From the NCBI GenBank assembly GCA_946410085.1, contig CAMJZA010000003.1, forward strand, positions 42,016 through 106,015: a DNA stretch of 64,000 bases. The letters are read 5' to 3'. How positions within the stretch are numbered: position 1 is the stretch's first letter; each line of letters opens with the position of its first letter. This DNA is from an uncultured Treponema sp. Lineage in GTDB: Bacteria; Spirochaetota; Spirochaetia; Treponematales; Treponemataceae. Positions 44,238-51,251 of the stretch are shown here, piece after piece. The position numbers and the translations under genes were made by a program. Below the pieces are notes generated by a model. That model made no database searches. It saw only the letters and a program-made list of their open reading frames with translations, and was not told the DNA's origin.

Positions 44238-45808
44238 CGGCCTTACACCTTGAACAGGTCTATCTGCCTGCCAATCTTTTCGATCGCATCCTTCATCTGG
44301 CCGGAGATGTTCTCCAGGGCGTTGCCGCTCTCGCTGATTTTCTGCGTACCGGCCGACATCTGGTCCATGCTCTGCTTCATGCTTGAGGTTACGTTCTGCA
44401 GGCTGCCCATCTCGTCCTTGATCTTCTCGCTGCGGGCGGACATCTCCTTGGAAGCCCGGTGGACTTCCACCGTGCTTTCGTTCATGTTCTTGAGTGCACC
44501 GCCGATCTGCTTTGAGCCTTCGTTCTGTTCGCGCATTGCCGCCTTAATCTGCATGACCAGTTCATCGGTCTCCTTAATCTTGGCGGACACCGACGCAAAG
44601 GCCTCGCTCGACTCCTGCGAGGCAGAGACGACTTCGGTAATGGAATCCTTTATCTTCTTGAGCTGTTCGCCGATCGTCTTGGACTGGCCGGAAGAGGTTT
44701 CGGAGAGCTTGCGTATTTCGTCGGCGACGACCGAGAAGCCCTTTCCCGCCTCTCCCGCATGGGCCGCTTCGATTGCGGCGTTCATCGCGAGCAGGTTGGT
44801 CTGGCTTGCAATGCTGGATATCGCCTGGTTTGCGTCCTGCAGCATCTTGGACTGGTCTTCGATCTGCTGGATCTTCTGGTTGACGAGCTGCTGCTTGTCG
44901 AAGCCGGACTGCGCATCCCGGGAAAGGGTCTGGAAGGAGAAAGCCATCTTGTCCACGGACGTGTTGACGGAGGAGATGTTGCCGATCATCTGCTCGACGG
45001 CGGCGGACGCTTCCGCAACGCCCGTGGTCTGGCTTTCTATCAGCTCATTCATGCCCGTGATGTTGCGGGAAATGTCGTCCACGGCAACGGCGGTCTGGCC
45101 GACGCTTGTGCCCTGGGTGCTTATCTGGGAGGAGACGTCGCTGATGTTGGCGATGATCTGCGAGATGGCGCCCGCCGTGTCTTCTGCGCTGCGGGCCATC
45201 TCGTCGCCGGACTCGGTGAGCCGGGCCTTGGAGCCCTGTACGTCCTTCATGATCTGCTGGAGCTTGTCCAGAAAGAGGTCAAAGTGGATGATGAGGTCGC
45301 CGATCTCGTCGCGGGTAAAGAGCTTGCAGCGTTTGGTCAGGTCAGCCTCTCCGGTCTCCAGCTCCTTGAGGAAGTTCGTCACGTTGTAGATGCGCCATAT
45401 GAGCCAGTGGATGAACATGTAGCTTAGGATGAGGAGGACGGCGACGAGGACAATCGTGATGGGGATGACGATCGTGAGGGTCGTGTTCTTGACGGCATTG
45501 ACGACTTCGACGCCCTTTGCGATGAAGAGCATGCCGGCGATGCTGCCGTCGTCGTTCGTCAGGGGCTGGTAGGTCGAGTAGTATTCCTTTCCCTTTATCT
45601 GGTTCATGCCCTCGAAGGTCTTTCCTTCGCGGAGGACGCGGCTGATGATGGTCTGGTTGTCGAGCGTGGTACCGGTGACGCCTTCTATCGTGGAGTCGAC
45701 CCGCACAGTGTCCCTGAACACCGTACACTCGACGTTGTAGCCGTCCCGCATGAGGCCGGTGAAGGAGTCGCCGGTCAGGTCGTAGCCGGTCATGACGCAG
45801 CCCGTGAT
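44238..45808. repeat. 1.57-kb direct repeat, copy B (chemoreceptor 3' part)
   Basis: Partner of 41978-43548, in the same orientation. Outside it the two genes diverge to roughly half identical residues. Confidence 0.85.
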
Positions 45809-46339
45809 TCTGCCGCCGTCAAAGACAGGACAGGCCGCAAGTGCGGCGAACTCAAGGTTGCCGACAGGCTCGAAGGTCCTTCGGAACATGCCCTTGAGCG
45901 CAGAGGCCATGCATGCGGGCGTGGAAGCGACCGGGCCGATGTCCTGCCCGCAGCTGCACACGACCGCGCCGTTTGTGTCGACGATGATGGTAAAGCCCAG
46001 GTCCAGGTCCCCGGTTGTCTTGTTCAGGAAGGCCTTTGCCTGCACGATATCCTCATGCTTTGTGGCCCCCACGATGTAGGGGGTGTTTGCCAGAAGCCTG
46101 GCACTGAGGGTCAGGGTGGACAGCCAGTCGTGCATGACGTTTGCCGCCCCCTGTTCGGTGTACTTGAGTTCGTCCTTCGTATTGTTGATGAGCTTGCTGT
46201 CGAATACCGTCAGCGATATGACCGCCACCATGCTGCAGCCGAGCAGGATAAAGCCGCCGACCAGGGCAATGAGCTTCGCCTGCAGGCTCACGGCGCGCTT
46301 TGCCCTGGTGTCAAAGCGGTCCAGTTCTTTCTTTGCCAT
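44243..46339 (-). CDS. Methyl-accepting chemotaxis protein, duplicated pair copy B
   Basis: 698 residues with the same layout as copy A: short cytosolic start MAKKELDRFDTRAKRAV, membrane segment, Cache-like sensor, second membrane segment, HAMP, signalling domain ending QIDLFKV. The variable sensor part reads YIVGATKHEDIVQAKAFLN and TIIVDTNGAVVCSCGQDIG. AAGGAGG precedes the ATG at 46339, and a good promoter lies upstream. Copy A follows about 160 nt downstream; it may be cotranscribed or have its own promoter. The long identity between the two points to recent duplication or gene conversion. Confidence 0.93.
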   Translation of the reverse strand: MAKKELDRFDTRAKRAVSLQAKLIALVGGFILLGCSMVAVISLTVFDSKLINNTKDELKYTEQGAANVMHDWLSTLTLSARLLANTPYIVGATKHEDIVQAKAFLNKTTGDLDLGFTIIVDTNGAVVCSCGQDIGPVASTPACMASALKGMFRRTFEPVGNLEFAALAACPVFDGGRITGCVMTGYDLTGDSFTGLMRDGYNVECTVFRDTVRVDSTIEGVTGTTLDNQTIISRVLREGKTFEGMNQIKGKEYYSTYQPLTNDDGSIAGMLFIAKGVEVVNAVKNTTLTIVIPITIVLVAVLLILSYMFIHWLIWRIYNVTNFLKELETGEADLTKRCKLFTRDEIGDLIIHFDLFLDKLQQIMKDVQGSKARLTESGDEMARSAEDTAGAISQIIANISDVSSQISTQGTSVGQTAVAVDDISRNITGMNELIESQTTGVAEASAAVEQMIGNISSVNTSVDKMAFSFQTLSRDAQSGFDKQQLVNQKIQQIEDQSKMLQDANQAISSIASQTNLLAMNAAIEAAHAGEAGKGFSVVADEIRKLSETSSGQSKTIGEQLKKIKDSITEVVSASQESSEAFASVSAKIKETDELVMQIKAAMREQNEGSKQIGGALKNMNESTVEVHRASKEMSARSEKIKDEMGSLQNVTSSMKQSMDQMSAGTQKISESGNALENISGQMKDAIEKIGRQIDLFKV

Positions 46340-46398
46340 ATACGAGTCCTCCTTGCGGCCTGCCGGTCACTCCGGTTCCTGCAATTACGGTTTCTGCA

Positions 46399-46427
46399 AT
46401 TATACTTTAAGAATCGGCATTTCGCAA
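46399..46427 (-). promoter_or_regulatory. Sigma70-like promoter of chemoreceptor B
   Basis: TTGCGA (46427-46422), 17-nt spacer, TATAAT (46404-46399), about 60 nt before the ATG. The surrounding 46340-46654 is AT-rich and contains no gene. Confidence 0.65.
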
Positions 46428-46654
46428 ACAAAGAATCTGCCCGGAAGCGGGCTCTGAAATATTTTAATAACTGTTTATTTGTGAGTTTTTGACTGGGAAA
46501 TACCGCGGAAATACAGTATGTTGCTGTTCTTAAACAAAATAGGGCGTGTATGTGCAGACTGCCTGCGCAAGGCATATATTCAGAAATTGACGGTGATTGA
46601 TAACAAAGAAATATCAATGCGGTTTTTTTTCGGGAAAAACGCCGCTTCCGTGCT

Positions 46655-46682
46655 TTCACAAAGCTCCGTTTTTCCGTATACT
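46655..46682 (+). promoter_or_regulatory. Promoter giving a leaderless LysR-regulator transcript
   Basis: TTCACA (46655-46660), 16-nt spacer, TATACT (46677-46682). The ATG follows after 7 nt. Confidence 0.6.
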
Positions 46683-46689
46683 GCGCCGC

Positions 46690-47580
46690 ATGGAACTCTT
46701 TCAGATCAGGTATTTCCTTGAAGTCGCCCGCCGGCAGCACGTGCGCAGGAGTGCGGAAGCCCTGCACGTGAGCCAGCCCGCCGTCACCAGCGCCATCCAC
46801 CGGCTTGAGACCGAGCTCGGGGTCCCCCTCTTCGTGCCGAGCGGCAGGTCAATCCGCCTGAGCCCCTACGGGAAGTTCCTGTATGAGGAGCTGCTGCCCC
46901 TGGCAGGCACGCTGCATTCCCTGCCCGAGCGGATACGGAACTTTCAGGCGCAGGAGCGGACGACGATACGGCTCAACGTGTTTGCAGCCTGGTTCATCGT
47001 CATGGAAGCCGTCGTTGAATTCCTGCGCATTGATTCCGATCTGAGCGTCCAGTTCATACAGCAGGAACACATGGAACTGGCGGACATCACCATATCCACC
47101 GTACACCACTACCATGCCAGGAAAAAACAGGGCGAAGGCCTCTACGTCTGTACGGAACCGATTTATCTTGCCGTTCCCGACATTCCCCGGTTCAGGACCG
47201 GAACGGGCATTTCCCTGTGCGACGTTGAAGGCCTCGGCTTCGTGCAGCTGGCCGAATCCAAATACTTCCGCAAAATCTGCGACGGCTTCTGCAGCCAGGC
47301 CGGACTCTACCCGCACACGATTCTTGAAACCGATGACCCCGCAACCGTACGCAAGCAGATCTGCTACAACATGGGCATCGGATTCTGGCCTGCGTTCACC
47401 TGGGGCACGCATTATACGGACAGGATCCTGCTCAAGCGGATCGAAAAGCCCGAATGTACGCGGGACATCGTCATAGAGCGGCACGATGTCAGCGGCGACA
47501 ACGTGCACGTGCAGGTTTTCTACGATTTCCTCACCCGCTACATCGAATTTTACCGCCGCCAGACCGTCGGCATCGCCTGA
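46690..47580 (+). CDS. LysR-family transcriptional regulator
   Basis: 296 residues, normal length. The N-terminal winged helix-turn-helix is clear: MELFQIRYFLEVARRQHVRRSAEALHVSQPAVTSAIHRLETELGVPLF, with RLSPYGKFLYEE after it. The rest is a periplasmic-binding-like effector domain (from about 90), of a somewhat divergent kind. The ATG at 46690 is the only start that fits the conserved first helix, and it sits 7 nt after the -10 box. It is divergent from chemoreceptor B and convergent with purC, so its target genes are not obvious. Confidence 0.92.
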   Translation: MELFQIRYFLEVARRQHVRRSAEALHVSQPAVTSAIHRLETELGVPLFVPSGRSIRLSPYGKFLYEELLPLAGTLHSLPERIRNFQAQERTTIRLNVFAAWFIVMEAVVEFLRIDSDLSVQFIQQEHMELADITISTVHHYHARKKQGEGLYVCTEPIYLAVPDIPRFRTGTGISLCDVEGLGFVQLAESKYFRKICDGFCSQAGLYPHTILETDDPATVRKQICYNMGIGFWPAFTWGTHYTDRILLKRIEKPECTRDIVIERHDVSGDNVHVQVFYDFLTRYIEFYRRQTVGIA

Positions 47581-47590
47581 GTCCAGCGAC

Positions 47591-47616
47591 AAAAAAGGCG
47601 GCCTGCTGCGGCCGCC
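47591..47616 (-). terminator. Rho-independent terminator of purC
   Basis: On the minus strand GGCGGCC-GCAGCA-GGCCGCC is followed by six T (47596-47591). It lies between the convergent purC and LysR genes. Confidence 0.85.
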
Positions 47617-47647
47617 TCCTGAGTTCCGTGCCTGTCCTGCAGGCCGC

Positions 47648-48496
47648 TTACGCCTTTCCCGTGAGCCGGGTCTCGCACTCCCGGTACAGGGCGGCAGTCC
47701 TGTCCACGATGTCCCGGGGTATCGTCTTGATGTCTGCCGAACCTGCAAGATTGTTGTCCTTGAGCCAGTCGCGGACAAACTGCTTGTCGTAGCTGGCGGG
47801 GGAAGTTCCCACCGTATAGCTGTCGCGGTTCCAGAAGCGGCTTGAGTCTGGCGTGAGCACTTCGTCGCCGAGGACAAGTTCACCCTTTTCGTCCAGGCCG
47901 AACTCAAACTTCGTGTCGGCTATGATGATGCCCTTTGAGTAGGCGTAGTCGTAGCATCGCTTGTAGATGGCCAGGGCGGCCTGCTCTATCTTGCCGCCGA
48001 GTTCTGCGCCGAGGTCCTGCTTCATCGCATCGAGCGTCACGTTGATGTCGTGCCCTTCGGCCGCCTTCGTGCTCGGCGTAACGAGCGGTTCGTCCAGTTT
48101 TTCTGCCTGCCGGTAGTTCCGCGTGAACTTCGTGCCGAGGAAGGGTTCGCCCTTCTTATATGCCTCGTACATGCTGCCGAACATGTAGCCGCGCACGATG
48201 ACCTCATAGGGAACCATCCTGAGCTTCTTGACGAGCATTGCCCGGCCTTCGAATTCCGCCTTCTGGAACTCGGCGGGCATGTCCTTGAGGTCGGACGAGA
48301 TGTAGTGGCTTTTCACGATGTCCTTCGTGTAGTCAAACCAGAAGCGGGAGAGGGCGTTGAGCACCTGCCCCTTGCCGGGAATCATCACCGGCAGGATGAC
48401 GTCAAAGGCGGAAATCCGGTCCGTCGTTACGATGACCATCCGGCCGTCTTCCAGGTCATACACCTCGCGGACCTTGCCGCTTATACTCTTTTTCAT
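47648..48496 (-). CDS. purC: Phosphoribosylaminoimidazole-succinocarboxamide synthase
   Basis: 282 residues. It joins CAIR and aspartate with ATP to give SAICAR in purine synthesis. Signatures: GKVREVYDLEDGRMVIVTTDRISAFD at the N-terminus (ATP-binding strands), PYEVIVRGYMFGS, and IIIADTKFEFG with DEVLTPDSSRFW (the two family signatures). GAGG lies 8 nt before the ATG. No other pur gene is adjacent, so the pathway is scattered or partly replaced by salvage. Confidence 0.96.
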   Translation of the reverse strand: MKKSISGKVREVYDLEDGRMVIVTTDRISAFDVILPVMIPGKGQVLNALSRFWFDYTKDIVKSHYISSDLKDMPAEFQKAEFEGRAMLVKKLRMVPYEVIVRGYMFGSMYEAYKKGEPFLGTKFTRNYRQAEKLDEPLVTPSTKAAEGHDINVTLDAMKQDLGAELGGKIEQAALAIYKRCYDYAYSKGIIIADTKFEFGLDEKGELVLGDEVLTPDSSRFWNRDSYTVGTSPASYDKQFVRDWLKDNNLAGSADIKTIPRDIVDRTAALYRECETRLTGKA

Positions 48497-48514
48497 AGCA
48501 TACCTCGTCCCGCC

Positions 48515-48543
48515 ATTCTAGCGCTTTTGGCGCCTTTGGGCAA
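48515..48543 (-). promoter_or_regulatory. Sigma70-like promoter of purC
   Basis: TTGCCC (48543-48538), 17-nt spacer, TAGAAT (48520-48515), about 18 nt before the ATG. Confidence 0.6.
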
Positions 48544-48549
48544 CGGCAC

Positions 48550-48600
48550 GGCAAAAGCTGCACTTTTGCCGTTGCCAGTGAGGGACCTGCGGTCCCTCAC
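48550..48600. terminator. Two adjacent perfect hairpins after the radical SAM gene
   Basis: GGCAAAAG-CTGCA-CTTTTGCC (48550-48570) and GTGAGGGACC-TGC-GGTCCCTCAC (48578-48600). Neither has a T-run. They sit between the radical SAM stop and the purC promoter and may end the upstream operon or stabilise its 3' end. Confidence 0.45.
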
Positions 48601-48622
48601 GCAGGCTTTGCTTCCCGGTATG

Positions 48623-49630
48623 TTATGCCCAGTGCCAGACGGGTTTGGCGAGGGCGGAACTGAAGGGCTGCGTCCGGCGGAAGTCGGGCAGCCAGCTCGT
48701 GTCGTCGCTCAGATCCTGATAGAAGAGGTATTCGAAGCAGTAGGAGTCTATGAGTTCCCGCAGGCGCGCATCTTCGTCCGGGCTGACGAGGCGGTTCTGG
48801 AAGGCGGTAAGGGCTTTCTTCCGCCCCTCCAGTTCCGCAGCATCCCCCTCGAAGGGAACCGGCGTATACTGGGACATCAGCGAGATGCAGGCCCGCCCGT
48901 CCGCATGACTTTTCAGGTAGTCCAGCACCATCACGGTATCGTCCATCCTGCCGGGGAGGAAGAGGTGGCGGATGATGACGCCGGACAGAATCTTTTCCTT
49001 TGTTTCCCCGTTTGTTTCCCCGCCCCGGCTGACTTCCCGTATGCTGAGGGGGCTCAGCGAGAGCATCGTGCGGATTGCCCGCTTGGCGGCAACGGGGTAA
49101 TCTTCCGCCCCGAAGAGGCTTTTGCTCATCATGGGATTCAGGGTCTTGAGGTCGGGCAGCCAGATGTCCACCAGGCCTTTCAGGAGCATGAGGCTCTCGG
49201 GTGACTCGTAGGCGCTCGAGTTCCAGGCGACGGGGATGGACAGGCCCGCCTCCTTTGCGGCGGCAAGCCCCTGCGCAATCGCCGGAATGTGGTGGCTGCC
49301 CGTGACGAGGTTGATGTTTTCCGCCCCCGCCTGTTCCAGCGAAAGGCAGATCGAAGCGAATTCGTCCGTGGAGATTTCCCTGCCCATCCCCTGCTGGGAA
49401 ATCTGATAGTTCTGGCAGAAGGAGCAGCGCAGGGTGCAGCCGGTAAAGAAAATCGTCCCGCTGCCGCCGAACACCGTCAAAAGCGGTTCCTCGCCGAAGT
49501 GCAGGCAGGCGGACGCTGCCCGCAGGCGGGCGTCTTCCCCACAGAGGCCCTTTTTGCCGCCGGTCCGGTCCGCCCCGCAGTTCCGCGGGCACTGGCGGCA
49601 GTTCCGGTAGCGTTCGTCCAGCATTTCCAT
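48623..49630 (-). CDS. Radical SAM protein, pyruvate-formate-lyase-activase-like
   Basis: 335 residues. An N-terminal cysteine-rich segment (NCRQCPRNC, KGLCGE) precedes the [4Fe-4S] motif CTLRCSFCQNYQ (about 84-95), then the SAM-binding barrel (VTGSHHIPAIA, VAWNSSAYES, DIWLPDLKTL). The combination is that of the PflA-like group of unknown substrate, often annotated 'radical SAM protein'. The ATG at 49630 directly abuts the murD stop, with a second in-frame ATG at 49624. It is the last gene of a tex-murD-radical SAM operon. The substrate is not predictable here. Confidence 0.87.
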   Translation of the reverse strand: MEMLDERYRNCRQCPRNCGADRTGGKKGLCGEDARLRAASACLHFGEEPLLTVFGGSGTIFFTGCTLRCSFCQNYQISQQGMGREISTDEFASICLSLEQAGAENINLVTGSHHIPAIAQGLAAAKEAGLSIPVAWNSSAYESPESLMLLKGLVDIWLPDLKTLNPMMSKSLFGAEDYPVAAKRAIRTMLSLSPLSIREVSRGGETNGETKEKILSGVIIRHLFLPGRMDDTVMVLDYLKSHADGRACISLMSQYTPVPFEGDAAELEGRKKALTAFQNRLVSPDEDARLRELIDSYCFEYLFYQDLSDDTSWLPDFRRTQPFSSALAKPVWHWA

Positions 49631-51241
49631 CTAGATGAACAGGTCCCTGACGGTCGCCCTGAACGTGTCGCCCCGGTCAAACTCGTTGCTGAACATGCCG
49701 AATGACGTGCAGCCCGGCGAGAAGACGACGGGAAGGGGCGTGTGCCGGGTTACGGGGCCGAACGTTTTTGCCGCATCGGGGGCGGAAAGCCGGTCCTTCA
49801 GTTCCGTCAGGAGGGCAGTGAGGGAGGGGAAGGGGCCCACTATGGTAACGCGCGCGGGATCCAGCAGGGGGAGGAGCCTGTCGGTGCCGCTTCCTTCCAG
49901 CAGGTAGAGCTGCCGTGCCTTCCACTTGCTGCCGTCCGTTCCGTTCAGGGTTGCTGCGAGCGGGCGGAAGTCCAGCTTCTTGTCCGTTCCGCCTGCGATG
50001 AGGATGATGTCCTGATCAAAGGACTGGCTTGCCATTGCGCAGGATTCCGGCACGGTGGAACAGCTGTCGTTGTAGAAGACGAGGAGCCTGCCGTCCGTTC
50101 CGCTCTTCCACTTGTGGCAGGCTTCGAGCCGGTGGGGCAGGCCCGGCCACTGGGCAAGGACGCTGCAGGTCTGCTCGGGGCTGACGCCCATCAGGCGCAG
50201 GGCGAGGGCCGCCTTGAGCGCATTGATGCGGTTAACGGGACCGGGAACGTCCAGGTTGCGCAGTATCTGCTCCTGCAGGATGCCCTTCTGGACCGACCGC
50301 CTGCTGCGGAGTTCTTCGGGCAGGTTTGCGTAGCCGGTGATGGAACCGTCCCGCTCCTTCTTGAGGAAGGCGCCCCAGACATCCCGCTTCTGGACAAAGC
50401 GGCTGTAGCGCAGGACAAAGCCTTTCGTCTCGCCTGCAAAGTCGTCGCCCCAGCAGGAGCAGCCGGCCTTGGGCGCGGCACATTCATGCCGGTAGCCGTC
50501 TTCGTCCGCATCGAGTATCGTAAAGTCGCTGCTGTCCTGATCGGCGTAGATGAGCCGCTTGTCGGCAACGTAGCTGTCCATGCCGTCGTACCAGTTCTGG
50601 TGGTCGGGCAGGATTTTCGTGATGACGGCGACTTTGGGCTTGAGGACCTTCCTGCCCCGCAGGTCGCGCAGCTGCCAGCTGGAAAGTTCCAGCACGACGG
50701 GAGTTGCTCCGTCCGTCTGTTCCAGGAAGGTCAGGGGGCTGACGGTGATGTTGCCGCCGAGGAATGCCGAAAAGCCCGCCTTCTGGAGGCCGAAGCAGAT
50801 TGCCGATGCGGTGCTGCTCTTGCCCTTGCTGCCGGTTACGGCGATGATGGGGGACCGGCAGAAGGAAAGGAAGATGCTCAGGTCCGTTTCGACCGCTTTC
50901 GCCGCCTGCAGGTAGGAGTTGCCTTCGAACTTGACGCCGGGGTTCTTGATGACGCAGTCCGCCTGCGTAAAGTCTTCCAGGCGGTGCTGGCCCAGCACGT
51001 AGGTCAGGCGGCTCCGGTCCAGCGCGGGGTCGTTCGTGATGGAAAGGATGGTCGGCTCAAGCTCCTGCCGGCCCTTCATGTCGGTCACGGTAACGTATGC
51101 CCCGTGGCGCAGGAAGAACTTGACGCTCGCCTCGCCGCCGCCGTTGAGGCCGAGCCCCATAATCGTGACGTGCTTGTCCTGTATGTCCTCCAGGCTCTTG
51201 AAGTAGCAGCCTTCGGGATAGACGTGGGCGGTCTGTTCCAT
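49631..51241 (-). CDS. murD: UDP-N-acetylmuramoylalanine-D-glutamate ligase
   Basis: 536 residues, longer than the 440-450 of typical MurD. It adds D-glutamate to UDP-MurNAc-L-Ala in peptidoglycan synthesis. Domain 1 begins VTIMGLGLNGGGEASVKFF; the ATP loop is VTGSKGKSSTA (about 139-149); then ELSSWQLRDL and ILPDHQNWYDGMDSYVADK; the C-terminal domain has LPHRLEACH, VFYNDSCSTVPES and IILIAGGTDKKLDF. Extra length comes from inserts in the central domain. Other Mur genes are not adjacent. It lies 10 nt after tex. Confidence 0.9.
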   Translation of the reverse strand: MEQTAHVYPEGCYFKSLEDIQDKHVTIMGLGLNGGGEASVKFFLRHGAYVTVTDMKGRQELEPTILSITNDPALDRSRLTYVLGQHRLEDFTQADCVIKNPGVKFEGNSYLQAAKAVETDLSIFLSFCRSPIIAVTGSKGKSSTASAICFGLQKAGFSAFLGGNITVSPLTFLEQTDGATPVVLELSSWQLRDLRGRKVLKPKVAVITKILPDHQNWYDGMDSYVADKRLIYADQDSSDFTILDADEDGYRHECAAPKAGCSCWGDDFAGETKGFVLRYSRFVQKRDVWGAFLKKERDGSITGYANLPEELRSRRSVQKGILQEQILRNLDVPGPVNRINALKAALALRLMGVSPEQTCSVLAQWPGLPHRLEACHKWKSGTDGRLLVFYNDSCSTVPESCAMASQSFDQDIILIAGGTDKKLDFRPLAATLNGTDGSKWKARQLYLLEGSGTDRLLPLLDPARVTIVGPFPSLTALLTELKDRLSAPDAAKTFGPVTRHTPLPVVFSPGCTSFGMFSNEFDRGDTFRATVRDLFI

Positions 51242-51251
51242 AACGCTTCCC

